64,000 bases of DNA from Myxococcales bacterium (GCA_016703425.1 JADJCA010000007.1:558001-622000); one strand, 5' to 3'; positions 8,824 to 19,122 are shown, counted from the stretch's first letter. Translations and numbers: made by a program. Notes: a model not told the origin generated them from the letters alone.

Positions 8824-9726
8824 TCACCGGACCGCCTCGACGATAGCGCGCACGACGGCCACCGGATCGTCGTTCGTGGACGCCGTGACGAACCGTGCGC
8901 CGCGAGCCAAGAGGGCTGTCTTCCACTCGTCGCGCAGCGCGGCGAGCGCGCGGAGATAGCCGTCGCGTGTGACCGAAGGGTCTGTCTCGACGAGCCCCGG
9001 TCCCTCGAGGGCGCGGAGCCGCAAGGTGCCCTCCCACGGCAAGGTCTCCTCGTCGCGGTCGAGCGTCTGCACGACGACCACCACGCGCCCCGCCGATGCG
9101 AGGCTCGCAACGCGCAAGACGGCGCCGGCAGGCATGTCGAGGAGGTCGCTCAAGACAACAAGGATCGAGCCGCGACGCGCCGTACGGGCGATGGCGCCGA
9201 GGGCGCGCTCCAAGACCTCCGGGCCGGTGAACGCGTCGCCGCCGGGCTCAACGGTCTCGAGCGCCGCGACGACGCGCTCAAAGGCTTCGCGTCCACCCGA
9301 AACGGGAACGCCGCGCGGCCCTTCTCCGCCGATGAACGTCAGACCAATAGGGTCGCCGCTCCCCACGGCGATGCGGGCGAGGGCTGCCGCGCAAAGAGCG
9401 GCGAAGGCGAGCTTGGCGCCGGGCGCCGTGCCGCCGCGGTAGGCCATGGAAGCCGTCGCGTCGACGACCAACCGGAGCGCGCGGTCGGTCTCCGTCTCGA
9501 ACTGCCTCACGAGCAGGTGGTCGTGACGAAGCAGCGAGCGTCGGTCGAGCCAGCGGAGGTCATCGCCGGGAAGGTACTCGCGGTGTCCGCCGAACTCGAC
9601 GCCAGCCCCACGTCGCGCGCTCCGATGGCCACCCGCGTAGACGCCTTCGGCGACCTCGCGCGAGCGGAGCGCGAGCGGCGCGAGGCTCCCCCAATCGATG
9701 CCCTTGCTGAGATCGCGCGCGCGCAT
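8824..9726 (-). CDS. DUF58 domain protein
   Basis: The ATG at 9726 has GAGGA upstream and begins eight bases after the stop of the TPR gene; 300 residues. The DUF58 core is clear: GHRSARRGAGVEFGGHREY, PGDDLRWLDRRSLLR, and a VWA-like DATASMAYRG in place of the usual D-x-S-x-S metal site (Thr replaces the first Ser). The DUF58 family is found with MoxR AAA+ ATPases and BatA proteins; the precise biochemical role is not established. It is co-directional and tightly spaced between the TPR lipoprotein and the BatA-like gene, so the three very probably form one operon. Confidence 0.92.
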   Translation of the reverse strand: MRARDLSKGIDWGSLAPLALRSREVAEGVYAGGHRSARRGAGVEFGGHREYLPGDDLRWLDRRSLLRHDHLLVRQFETETDRALRLVVDATASMAYRGGTAPGAKLAFAALCAAALARIAVGSGDPIGLTFIGGEGPRGVPVSGGREAFERVVAALETVEPGGDAFTGPEVLERALGAIARTARRGSILVVLSDLLDMPAGAVLRVASLASAGRVVVVVQTLDRDEETLPWEGTLRLRALEGPGLVETDPSVTRDGYLRALAALRDEWKTALLARGARFVTASTNDDPVAVVRAIVEAVR

Positions 9727-9734
9727 CGTCCTCG

Positions 9735-11933
9735 TCAGGGCAGCCCAACGTCGGGCACCGGACCGCCGAGCGCCGCGCGAGCGCCGGCGAGCAATTCTCG
9801 CGCAATCGTGACCTCCATGAGCTCGATGCCGCCACTTGACTGCACGACTTTCTGCAAGGTCGCCTCGGCGCCTTTCTGGTCGCCGAGGATGCGCTGCTCC
9901 ATCGCGCCATAGAAGAGCGCCTCGGTGCGCTGCGCCGGCGTGCGCGCGCTCTGGGTGAGCTCGCTGACGCCGATCTTGCCCGTGCCGAAGGCCGCCAGCC
10001 GCGAGGTCCAGCGGCCGTCGTCCTTGATGCCCGTCATGGCTCGCTCCGCCACCGGATCCGCCGACACCTTGCGGTGCCGTTCGACGATGCGCACCCAAAG
10101 GGCCAGGTAGACGATGTCTTCGGCCGGGAGATCGGCGGCGACGCCGCGACGCAGGTCGTCCCGCGCGGCGGCGAGGTCGAGCTCGCGAAGGGCCCGCGAC
10201 GCCATCGTGAGGAGCGTCGCCGAGGCCTCTTGCTTGTCGCGCGGGGCTGCGTCAAAGGCCCGCTCGAGCGCTTGCCGCGCCTTCTGCCCGGCACCAAAGC
10301 GGTCGAGCACCTTGGCGAGCGTTCGCTCGACGCGGGCGCGAGCGTCGTCGGTCGTAGCCTTGCGCGCCTCGGCGAGACCCCGAAGCGCATCGCCGAGCGT
10401 CGCGCGTGCGGCGGCGTCTTGCCCCCGTTCTCGCTGGATGTCGCTCTTCATCAGCAGGATTTCGCCGCGCAGCGCCGGCGAGCGCTGACCCTCGGGAGAG
10501 CGCGTCGCATCGTCGATGTGACGGAGCGCGTCGTCGGTCTTGCCCTCGCTCCGAGCGATGCGCGCGAGCGTCGCCGACACCGGGCCCGTGGGCTCGACCG
10601 ACGCGGCGCGATGCAAGAGCTCGCGCGCCTCGGCGACGTGTCCATCGCGGAGCTCGATCTCGCCCATGAGCGCGCGCACGGAGGCCGGGCTCGGCTGAAT
10701 CTTCGCCTTGGCGCCATCGGCGATGGCGAGGAGGCCGCCGGCGGCGCGAAAGACGCGGCGCGCGCCGTCGCCGTCCGAGGCCTTCATCATGGCTTGCATC
10801 GAGAGCGCGAGCGCCGCCGCGATAGTGCGCGGCTCCGGGTGCACGCGCACCGCCTCGACGACGACCGCCGGCGCCGCCTCGAGCATGTCGAAGTCGACGA
10901 GCGCGAGGGCCAAGTCACCGGCCGCGTCGACGGACGTCGGGTCGAGGCGGTAGGCCTCGGCGGCGACACGGAACTGGGCGACGCGGAGAAGCGTCTGAAG
11001 GCTCGCGTCGACTTCTTCGCGCTCCTCTGGCTGCAGCGCGCGAAGCAGCTCGAGCCATCGCTCGGCGCTGGCGGTCTTGGCGCCATCGACGGCGGCCGCC
11101 AGCTGCGGAACCAGCTCGCGTGCTCGAACCTTCTCGAGGGCCTGCGAGGCGCCCTTCGCGTCGCCGTGCCTTAGGTACAGGGCCGCGAGGACGATGGGCG
11201 CGCTACGGAGGGCCGCGTGAGCCAGGATCGCCTCTTCTTGATCGCGACGGTTGAGCGAACGGAGCACCTGCGCCGACCGGTACTTGGACCTGAGCTCGAG
11301 GGCGCGCTCAAACCACTCCGTGGTGCGCGCCGCCGCCTCCGCGAGCGCAACGTCGCTGGGCTCGAGGACGGCGCGAGCGACGGCCGCGTTCTTCGCGAGC
11401 TGGACGCCCGCCATCGGCGCGCTGCCGGCTCGAAGGTCCTTGATCCAGCGACCGATGGCCTCGAGATGAGCCTCGATCTCCTTGCGATCGCCCTCCGTAG
11501 AGAGGCGGGCGAGCATCGCGTAGGCGGCGAAGGCGGCGCCCTCATCACCCCGGTTGGAGAGCTCCTTCGCAGCGCCCGCGAGGGCGCCTTTGGCGGCGGG
11601 GCCGAGGGAAGCCGCGTCGATCTCCGACACGGAGGCGAGCGCGAAGGCGCCGGTCACCGAGGCGAGGCCCCGATCGGGCGCGTTGCCCGTGAAGTGCGCC
11701 GCTGCGCGCACCAATTGGCGCGACATGGTCTGCGCGAGCAAGACGCGCCGTGCTTCCGACCGCGGCTCGCTCGCCAAGAGGTCTTTCACGGTCTCCGCGA
11801 AACGGTCGTCGGCGACGGGGGCGACCGAGAGGCTGCCCCCACGTTCGCCGGGGAGCTTGGGTCCCGTGTTTGGCGGTGAGCCGCATCCGACGAGCGCCGC
11901 GAGCGAGATCGCGCACCAAAGAAACCGCCTCAT
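9735..11933 (-). CDS. TPR-repeat lipoprotein
   Basis: A signal peptide MRRFLWCAISLAALVGC with a lipobox precedes about 715 residues of almost purely alpha-helical Ala/Arg/Glu-rich sequence. Recurring units of roughly 34 residues, for example AEARELLHRAASVEPTGPVS and ALRHIDDATRSPEG, are TPR-like and probably form a solenoid scaffold in the periplasm or at the outer membrane. I chose ATG 11933 over the in-frame ATG at 11948 because it places the basic n-region directly before the hydrophobic core. It is the first gene of the TPR-DUF58-VWA unit, which suggests that it supplies a protein-binding platform for the complex. Confidence 0.85.
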   Translation of the reverse strand: MRRFLWCAISLAALVGCGSPPNTGPKLPGERGGSLSVAPVADDRFAETVKDLLASEPRSEARRVLLAQTMSRQLVRAAAHFTGNAPDRGLASVTGAFALASVSEIDAASLGPAAKGALAGAAKELSNRGDEGAAFAAYAMLARLSTEGDRKEIEAHLEAIGRWIKDLRAGSAPMAGVQLAKNAAVARAVLEPSDVALAEAAARTTEWFERALELRSKYRSAQVLRSLNRRDQEEAILAHAALRSAPIVLAALYLRHGDAKGASQALEKVRARELVPQLAAAVDGAKTASAERWLELLRALQPEEREEVDASLQTLLRVAQFRVAAEAYRLDPTSVDAAGDLALALVDFDMLEAAPAVVVEAVRVHPEPRTIAAALALSMQAMMKASDGDGARRVFRAAGGLLAIADGAKAKIQPSPASVRALMGEIELRDGHVAEARELLHRAASVEPTGPVSATLARIARSEGKTDDALRHIDDATRSPEGQRSPALRGEILLMKSDIQRERGQDAAARATLGDALRGLAEARKATTDDARARVERTLAKVLDRFGAGQKARQALERAFDAAPRDKQEASATLLTMASRALRELDLAAARDDLRRGVAADLPAEDIVYLALWVRIVERHRKVSADPVAERAMTGIKDDGRWTSRLAAFGTGKIGVSELTQSARTPAQRTEALFYGAMEQRILGDQKGAEATLQKVVQSSGGIELMEVTIARELLAGARAALGGPVPDVGLP

Positions 11934-12139
11934 GGGCGGATGGTACACCGGCGCGAGCGACGCGGGGACGCGACCAGCGCCATGCCGGGCGCGTCACGGT
12001 CGTGGGCACCGACGCGGCCGAGGGGCTACGGCAGAGATCACTTGAATCGCCCCTATCGAACGGCCGCCCCGGTGGGCGAGACGGCCCTTCGCAGGAGTCT
12101 CTAGCCAAGATCGGATCAGTCCTCGCTCGTCGCAGGACC

Positions 12140-12160
12140 AACGCAAGCGGTGCTTGCGTT
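12140..12160. promoter_or_regulatory. Perfect 9-bp inverted repeat just upstream of the NtrC-type regulator
   Basis: AACGCAAGC-GGT-GCTTGCGTT forms two perfect 9-base arms around a 3-base centre and ends 13 bases before the start codon at 12174. A TAGCAT hexamer overlaps its downstream edge, so the palindrome sits where a repressor would cover a -35/-10 region. It could equally fold as an RNA hairpin over the start. Possible autoregulatory or operator site. Confidence 0.5.
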
Positions 12161-12173
12161 AGCATCTCGCCCT

Positions 12174-13553
12174 ATGGCGCGAGCTCACCTCTTGATCGTC
12201 GACGACGAGCCCGCGATCTTGACGACGCTGAAGAAGGCCCTCGACCTCGAAGGCTACGCCGTCGACGTCGCTGGCGCTGTGCAGGTAGCCGAAGAAAAGC
12301 TCAAGAAGCGGAGCTACGACCTGTGCCTCTTCGACGTCATGTTGCCCGACGGCGACGGCATCGAGCTCTTGGCTCGCTTGCGGGCCGCGAAGGTCGAGAC
12401 GCCCGTCATAATGATGAGCGGGCACGCCACCATCGACACGGCCGTCAAGGCCACGCGCCTGGGCGCTCTCAATTTCCTAGAGAAGCCCATTAACACTGAC
12501 GCGCTCCTCATCGGCGTCGAGACGGCGCTGCGGCTCGATCGAGCCGAGGCCGAGGCCAAGGCGCTGCGCGAGATCGCCGGCTCAGGAACCGAGCTCGTCG
12601 GCGACAGCCCCCCCGTCAAGCGGCTCGTGGATCAAATCGCCCGCGCCGCGCGGAGCGCCGCGAGCGTCCTCGTAACCGGCGAGCGCGGCACCGGCAAGGA
12701 GCTCGTCGCCCGCGCCATCCACACGCTCTCTCCACGCGCGAAGGGCCCTCTGGAGAAGCTCAATTGCGCGGCCCTCCCCAGCGAACTCATCGAGAGCGAG
12801 CTCTTCGGCCACGAAGCCGGCGCCTTCACGGGCGCGACGAAGCAGCGCCGCGGGAAGTTCGAGCGCGCGTCCGGCGGCACCCTCTTCTTGGACGAAGTGG
12901 GCGACATGCCGCTCCCGATGCAGGCCAAGCTCCTGCGCGTGCTCCAGGAGCGCGAAATCGAGCGCGTCGGTGGCAACGAGGTGCTGAAGGTCGACGTGCG
13001 GGTCGTGGCGGCGACGAACCGGGATCTCGTCGCAGCCTGCGAGTCGGGCGGCTTTCGGGCCGACCTCTACGATCGCCTGAACGTCGTCCCGCTCGAGATC
13101 CCTCCGCTGAGGGCGCGCCGCGAGGACGTTCCCGTGCTCGCCGCGCACTTCCTCGAGCTGGCGGCGCGCAACAACGATCGGCGGAACGTAAAGCTGACCG
13201 ACAGCGCCGTGACGCTCCTCAGCGGCTACGCCTTTCCGGGAAACGTCCGCGAGCTCAAGAACCTCATGGAGCGGCTCGTGATCTTGACGCCCGACGACGT
13301 CATCGACGAGGCCGACGTACGGACCTGTCTCCCGGGCGGCGTCGCCACGGCCACGGCGGGCCTCTACCGCGCCGGCGTCCCCTTCCGGGTGCTCGTCGAG
13401 GAGGCGGAGCGCACCATCCTCAAAGAAGCCCTCACGCACCACGCTGGCCAGATGACGGCGACGGCGCGCGCGCTCGATCTGGAGCGAAGCCACCTTTACA
13501 AGAAGGCACGGTCGCTCGGCCTGCGCGGCGACAAGGGCGAGGAAGACGCGTGA
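12174..13553 (+). CDS. Sigma54-dependent NtrC-family response regulator
   Basis: Three domains are visible in 459 residues. The receiver domain (1-120) has the acidic pair D10/D11, phospho-acceptor D54 (LFDVMLPDG) and Lys104 (FLEKP). The AAA+ domain (about 140-370) has Walker A GERGTGKE at 169-176 and the sigma54-contacting GAFTGA loop at 216-221. A C-terminal Fis-type helix-turn-helix (TATARALDLERSHLYKKARS) completes it. It should activate sigma54 promoters when phosphorylated. No cognate kinase is adjacent. No clear ribosome-binding site precedes the ATG, and the upstream inverted repeat suggests tight control or a near-leaderless message. A strong hairpin terminator follows about 75 bp downstream. 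Confidence 0.96.
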   Translation: MARAHLLIVDDEPAILTTLKKALDLEGYAVDVAGAVQVAEEKLKKRSYDLCLFDVMLPDGDGIELLARLRAAKVETPVIMMSGHATIDTAVKATRLGALNFLEKPINTDALLIGVETALRLDRAEAEAKALREIAGSGTELVGDSPPVKRLVDQIARAARSAASVLVTGERGTGKELVARAIHTLSPRAKGPLEKLNCAALPSELIESELFGHEAGAFTGATKQRRGKFERASGGTLFLDEVGDMPLPMQAKLLRVLQEREIERVGGNEVLKVDVRVVAATNRDLVAACESGGFRADLYDRLNVVPLEIPPLRARREDVPVLAAHFLELAARNNDRRNVKLTDSAVTLLSGYAFPGNVRELKNLMERLVILTPDDVIDEADVRTCLPGGVATATAGLYRAGVPFRVLVEEAERTILKEALTHHAGQMTATARALDLERSHLYKKARSLGLRGDKGEEDA

Positions 13554-13629
13554 CGCCCGCCTTCACGACCGGAGGCCGCCCAAGTTCCCGTCGCTTCGGC
13601 GGCCCCAATGTTCGCCCCCTTTTGCCCCC

Positions 13630-13651
13630 AAAATCGGCTCCCGCCGATTTT
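13630..13651 (+). terminator. Hairpin terminator after the NtrC-type regulator
   Basis: AAAATCGGC-TCCC-GCCGATTTT is a perfect 9-bp stem with a four-base loop, an A-run on the left and a T-run on the right. It can therefore act in either direction. It lies 77 bp past the regulator's stop and immediately before a second, separate inverted repeat, and insulates the regulator from the PP2C gene. Confidence 0.7.
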
Positions 13652-13700
13652 CTAGTAGCTCGCCCCCCAATCGTTCGATTTCACCGCGGCGAGCTACTAG
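13652..13700. promoter_or_regulatory. 13-bp perfect inverted repeat abutting the PP2C start codon
   Basis: CTAGTAGCTCGCC (13652-13664) and its exact complement GGCGAGCTACTAG (13688-13700) flank 23 bases. The right arm ends one base before the ATG at 13702 and covers the place of the ribosome-binding site. In RNA it would hide that site, and in DNA it could be an operator with widely spaced half-sites. The A/T-rich centre suggests that promoter elements lie inside. Confidence 0.55.
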
Positions 13701-13701
13701 G

Positions 13702-15020
<1,319 letters not shown>

Positions 15021-15024
<4 letters not shown>

Positions 15025-16004
15025 CGCTCCGGCGAGGCAGCCTCCCGTGCCTCGTCCTATTCGCCTTCGCCTTCGCCAGCGCGAACGCCGCCTGCGCGCG
15101 AAGGGCGGAGCGGAGCGATGAGCGAGCCGCGGCGCCGAGCACGACAGCGACGCAGCCGACGGCGACGGAACGAGCGCCGGTGGCGCCATCGCTTCGGGGC
15201 GATGGCGGCCGAGTCGACCGCGGCCTCCGCGTCCTCGCCCTTCGTGACGGCGACGCCGGAGCGACGCACCTCACGTCGGGCCGTGAGCCGGATGTCGCGC
15301 TCGGCGTCGGCGCGCGCATCGGCCCCGGCGATCGGCTCACGTTGAAGCGCGGTGGCGCGGTCCTCAAGACGATCCCCGAAGGCGTGGAGTTCGAGATCGC
15401 CGGGGAGGCCGCCCTGCGGGGCGGCGCCGACGAAACGCTCACGCTCTACGACGGCACGCTCACGGTGCTCGCCGCGCGCGCGCCGCTTGAGGTCGCGACG
15501 ACGACGGCGTTCATTTTCGCGACGCAGGGCACGAGGATCGAGGCCGGCGACACTTGCCGCGTCGTGGCCGGGGAAGGCGCCCGCATCGCCAGCGGTGAGC
15601 CCTTTCGAGAGCAGCGCGCGGTGGGCGCCGTCAAGGCCGCCGCCACCGCGGGCGAGTCGCCAACGGAGCGCTGCCGCCGGCTCGCGGAAGACGCGAGGGC
15701 TTGGTGGCAGCGGGCGACCGTCGACGCGGGCGCCGTGGTCGCCCACGCGGAGGGACGACGCTCCGCGCGGATCGCGTGCGCCGTGGCGCGCGTCGACCTG
15801 GAACGTCGCGGCGCGAAGGGCGCAGCCTTCGCTGACCTCGCGAGCGCCGAGGCGCTGTACCGGGACCTGCCCCTTGGGCGACCCGCCGCCGACCCCACGG
15901 GCCAACGGGACGGCCAAGGAGGCGCGACGAGCGACGCCGGGAACGTGGCGCGCGAGCCCGAACGAAATGCGCTTCCGGCCCCACCGCCTTCGGGTTCTCG
16001 TTGA
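15021..16004 (+). CDS. Exported FecR-like protein
   Basis: The GTG start overlaps the PP2C stop (GTGA), so the two are probably translationally coupled. A signal peptide (LPCLVLFAFAFASANAAC) ends at a possible lipobox. The middle (about residues 95-200) has the FecR-type pattern of short beta strands: GDRLTLKRGGAVLK, LYDGTLTVLAARAPLEV, FIFATQGTRIEAG. FecR domains sit in the periplasm and often relay surface signals or sense charge and metals. The C-terminal third is Arg/Ala-rich helix followed by a Pro/Gly-rich tail. There is no sigma factor nearby to make a classical FecR signalling unit. Confidence 0.75.
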
Positions 16005-16029
16005 CACCCATTGGGGGGGCCCGTAGCGT
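16001..16029 (+). promoter_or_regulatory. Sigma70-type promoter for the outer-membrane protein gene
   Basis: TTGACA at 16001-16006 is a perfect -35 hexamer, followed after exactly 17 bases (with a G7 run) by TAGCGT at 16024-16029 as the -10. Transcription would start about seven bases before the ATG at 16043, giving a very short leader. The -35 overlaps the last codons of the preceding gene. Confidence 0.55.
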
Positions 16030-16042
16030 CCGGCGAGCGTCG

Positions 16043-17506
16043 ATGCGGATGGGCCGGAAAAACCTATCGCCACTAACAGTTGCGGTGCTCGCGGGGGGCC
16101 TCTCCACGTTCGCCGGAATGGCGCGAGCGTGGGCGGAAGATCCCAAAGCGCCCCGCGAACCCAAAATGATGCGCGAAACGGGGGAAATCACCTCCGTCAT
16201 CGATGCCTTCGACGAGGACGACCCGTTCGACGCCACGTTCATGCTCGGCTTCGAGCAAAGGTGGCACAGCGCGAACATCCGCCGCGAAAGCTCCCTCTTC
16301 CAGCCGGGCCTCTCCACCGGCGAGTTCGTGGCCCGGACCGAGAACGTCGCGGCCTTCAGGGAGACGACGTCGCTGCTCAAGATGGGCGCGCAGGTCGGCA
16401 TCTACCGCGATCTCGCGCTGACGCTCCGCCTGCCCTTCATCATGTCGAACGCGCGCGAGCTGAGCGACTTGGACGGCTCGTCGCAAAACCCGCAGCGCCT
16501 CGGCGATCCGGCCGGCGGTCAGCTCTTCAGCGTTCCCCACAAGAGCCCGTCACGAAGCGGCCTCGACTACATCGCCGTGGGCGCCGACTTCGGCATCTTG
16601 AACCAGGCTCGCGATCGCACGAAGCCGAGCTGGACCGTCGGCCTCGAAGGACGCTTCGGCGTGGGCACACCGATGCACGCCTGCACCGACGCCCCCGCGG
16701 CGGGGCAGGCCAAGTGTCCCGACCCGGTCACCCCGTCGGTTGATCGCGATCCGGGCTCGAGCCGCGGCACCAACGCGATCTTCGCGCACACGACGTTCTC
16801 TCGCCGTTACGGTCAGGTGGAGCCCTACTCGGGCTTCTCCTTCTTGGCGGAGTTCGCGAAAGAGGGCAGCGAGTTCGGCGGAACCAAGCCGCGCGGTGCG
16901 CTGGTTCACAATCCGCCGCTCGTCGGCACCATCATGGCGGGCATTGAATACGTGCCTTACGAGCGCAAGGAGCAGTTCCAGCGCGTCGTCGTCGACGGCC
17001 GCGTCGCCGGCGCCTACCACTCAGTGGGGCGCGACTACAGCCCGCTCTTCGACGCCCTCGGCACGACGTCGTCGAAGTCGCTCACGACGCCCAACCCGAG
17101 CGCGTATCGTTTCGCGGAAGACAACGCGACGAGCGTGCAAGACCCGTCGTCGCAGCGCGTGTTCTTCAACGGCATCACCGAGACGCAGGGCCACGGCCGC
17201 ATCACGCTCGCCGGGAGCGTGACCTACCAGGCCGGTGAATACGTCAAGTTCAACGCTGGCGGCGCGTACACCTGGGTGCAGTCGTACCTCATCAGCGGCG
17301 CCGACGCGTGCAACCCGAGCACGCGCACCGATCCGGCCGTGGCCGGTCCGTGCCACTCGGTGGTCAACGGCGGCGTCGGACCGCAGCCGATCACGGGCCT
17401 GCCCAACCCGTACCACCGGCCCGTCATCGACCTGCCGGGCCGCCGATTCTCCGTCGACGACGGCGCGATCGTTCAGATCTTCCTGAACGGTATGGTCATG
17501 TTCTGA
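16043..17506 (+). CDS. Outer-membrane beta-barrel protein
   Basis: I start at ATG 16043 (MRMGRKNLSPLTVAVLAGG), which gives a normal signal peptide ending near ARAWA; the open frame reaches back to a TTG at 16001 that is better read as a -35 element. The mature protein alternates short hydrophobic strands with charged turns (QVGIYRDLALTLRLPF, TWTVGLEGRFGVG-like strands, YGQVEPYSGFSFLAEF, GRITLAGSVTYQAGEYV) and ends with a terminal strand closing in Phe (IVQIFLNGMVMF), the outer-membrane assembly signal. About 487 residues. The substrate is unknown. A 17518 membrane-protein gene follows after 11 bp. Confidence 0.82.
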   Translation: MRMGRKNLSPLTVAVLAGGLSTFAGMARAWAEDPKAPREPKMMRETGEITSVIDAFDEDDPFDATFMLGFEQRWHSANIRRESSLFQPGLSTGEFVARTENVAAFRETTSLLKMGAQVGIYRDLALTLRLPFIMSNARELSDLDGSSQNPQRLGDPAGGQLFSVPHKSPSRSGLDYIAVGADFGILNQARDRTKPSWTVGLEGRFGVGTPMHACTDAPAAGQAKCPDPVTPSVDRDPGSSRGTNAIFAHTTFSRRYGQVEPYSGFSFLAEFAKEGSEFGGTKPRGALVHNPPLVGTIMAGIEYVPYERKEQFQRVVVDGRVAGAYHSVGRDYSPLFDALGTTSSKSLTTPNPSAYRFAEDNATSVQDPSSQRVFFNGITETQGHGRITLAGSVTYQAGEYVKFNAGGAYTWVQSYLISGADACNPSTRTDPAVAGPCHSVVNGGVGPQPITGLPNPYHRPVIDLPGRRFSVDDGAIVQIFLNGMVMF

Positions 17507-17517
17507 CGAGGCGGGCC

Positions 17518-18984
17518 ATGGTTCCGCGTCGGGCTTGTGCAGGGCGGCACGCAGCATGGATCGCGGCAATGCTCGTGGTGCCCCGCGTCGCGGCGGCCGA
17601 CGCCGACGGGACGCCAACGCCGGCGACCGCCGCTTCCGGGTCCGGATTGGCGAAAGCGGATGCCAGCCAAGACCTCGTCGTCGTCTGGCCGACGCTGGCT
17701 CGCGGCGATGACGGCGCGCACAGACCGCCGTCTGCGGCGCGCGATCCGGCGACGCTAACGAGAGCCCAGGAGCTCGACGCCACGCTGCGCGACGCGGTCC
17801 AGGATCTCGGCTTCGTGCTGGCCGTCACCGACGCGGGCCCGCTGCGCGATCACACGAGCGACCTTGACGTCTTGGCGCGGGCCGCGGCCGATGGCCCGAG
17901 CGGCCCCAAGGGCGCTTGGGTCATTAGCCCGCGCATCGAGCCGGCCTCCGGTGACGCGTTCATCGTTCGCATCGTGGCTGTGCCGCCGCGGGGAAACATC
18001 CTGCGAACGCGCGTCGAGCGCGTGAAGGGCGCCGACGTCGCCGTGCGGGGCCTGGTGATGTTGCGCGAGCTCATGTCGCCGGTGGCAGCGGCGCAGGCGG
18101 CGGCCGGCGCACGGGAGCGCGACCGCGTCGACGACACGGCTGGCTACGGCGTTGTTCAGCCGGTGCGCTCCGCGGGCCGCGCCGTCCTCGCGACGAGCTC
18201 CACCATCTTCGGCGGCTTCACCGCTTACAGCCTCCAGCGCGCCAGCGGCAACGAGGATCCACGTGTACTCTACCCGCTTCTCGCGGTGGGCGCGGGCGTG
18301 GGACTCGGCGGCAGCTTGCTCGCCGCCGAAGAGTGGGACCTCACCGCTGGCGACGCGTGGTTTCTCACCGGCGGCACCTGGTGGGGCGTTGCGTCGGGCA
18401 TCCTGCTCAGCAACGGCTACGAGGTGAAGCCGCTCTCGGACCGATACAACTACGGCGCTGGCGCGGGCTTCATCGGGCTGGGCCTCTCGACCGTTGCGCT
18501 GACGCGTTCGCGCATGGACGAAGGGGACGCGGCGCTCCTTCATTCGGGTGCGGGCCTGGGACTCGGGCTTGGTGCGCTGACGGAGATGTTTGTCGAAGGG
18601 TCCACGACGGCCAAGCCGGCGCTCGGCGCCGGTTACGGCGCCGGCATCGGGCTCGCCGGCGCCGGAGCGCTCGCCTCCCTCGTGCAGGTGCCTGCGTCGC
18701 GCGTCTTGCTCATGGATATCGGTGCGGGGCTGGGCGCCCTGGCCGGCGCCGCCGCCGCCAGCCCGCTGGTGTTCGAGGACGTCACCGCCGGCAAGGCTCG
18801 CGGGTTCCTCGCGAGCACAGCCGGCGGCGCCGTCGCCGGCGCCGGCATCGCGCTCTTCGTGACGCGCGGCAGCACGAAGCGCGAGACCATCGTGGGCTCG
18901 ACCGGCCTTCGCGTTCTCCCCACGCTCGCCGTCCCGGGTGCGTCGTCGCCGGCCCTCGGCGGCGGCTTCGTAGGCTCGTTCTAG
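17518..18984 (+). CDS. Exported protein with a Gly/Ala-rich membrane C-terminus
   Basis: The ATG at 17518 has GAGGCGG upstream and lies 11 bp after the barrel gene, so the two are probably co-transcribed. A signal peptide ends near VVPRVAAADA. Residues about 50-200 form a soluble domain, with ELDATLRDAVQDLGFVL and GAWVISPRIE segments similar to periplasmic domains that integrate outer-membrane information. From about residue 215 onward come repeated hydrophobic Gly-rich stretches (GFIGLGLSTVAL, GAGYGAGIGLAGAGALASL) that look like closely packed membrane helices or strands. No named family is recognised. Partner of the upstream barrel by position. Confidence 0.78.
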   Translation: MVPRRACAGRHAAWIAAMLVVPRVAAADADGTPTPATAASGSGLAKADASQDLVVVWPTLARGDDGAHRPPSAARDPATLTRAQELDATLRDAVQDLGFVLAVTDAGPLRDHTSDLDVLARAAADGPSGPKGAWVISPRIEPASGDAFIVRIVAVPPRGNILRTRVERVKGADVAVRGLVMLRELMSPVAAAQAAAGARERDRVDDTAGYGVVQPVRSAGRAVLATSSTIFGGFTAYSLQRASGNEDPRVLYPLLAVGAGVGLGGSLLAAEEWDLTAGDAWFLTGGTWWGVASGILLSNGYEVKPLSDRYNYGAGAGFIGLGLSTVALTRSRMDEGDAALLHSGAGLGLGLGALTEMFVEGSTTAKPALGAGYGAGIGLAGAGALASLVQVPASRVLLMDIGAGLGALAGAAAASPLVFEDVTAGKARGFLASTAGGAVAGAGIALFVTRGSTKRETIVGSTGLRVLPTLAVPGASSPALGGGFVGSF

Positions 18985-19106
18985 AGGCCACATATCTTTG
19001 CGTCCTCGACGCATCGACTCGGCGGATCAATCCGATCCGGCTGGGTGCTCGTCGCGGCGTCCCACGCGCTAAGCGAGGATCGCTTCGATCCGACGCGAGT
19101 GCGGCC

Positions 19107-19122
19107 GAGCGTGATCACGCTC
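19107..19122. promoter_or_regulatory. 16-base palindrome GAGCGTGATCACGCTC
   Basis: A perfect 16-base palindrome lies 89 bp upstream of the lipoprotein start at 19211. Half-sites GAGCGT/ACGCTC recur in the 14-base palindrome at 55776-55789, also upstream of an exported-protein gene. A smaller hairpin (GGATCG-CTT-CGATCC, 19077-19091) is next to it. Candidate operator; nothing identifies the regulator. Confidence 0.4.

Noticed and set aside
16001..16042. TTG at 16001 as the start of the outer-membrane protein
   Set aside because: TTGACA there is a perfect -35 element with a spaced -10, and the ATG at 16043 gives a standard signal peptide.
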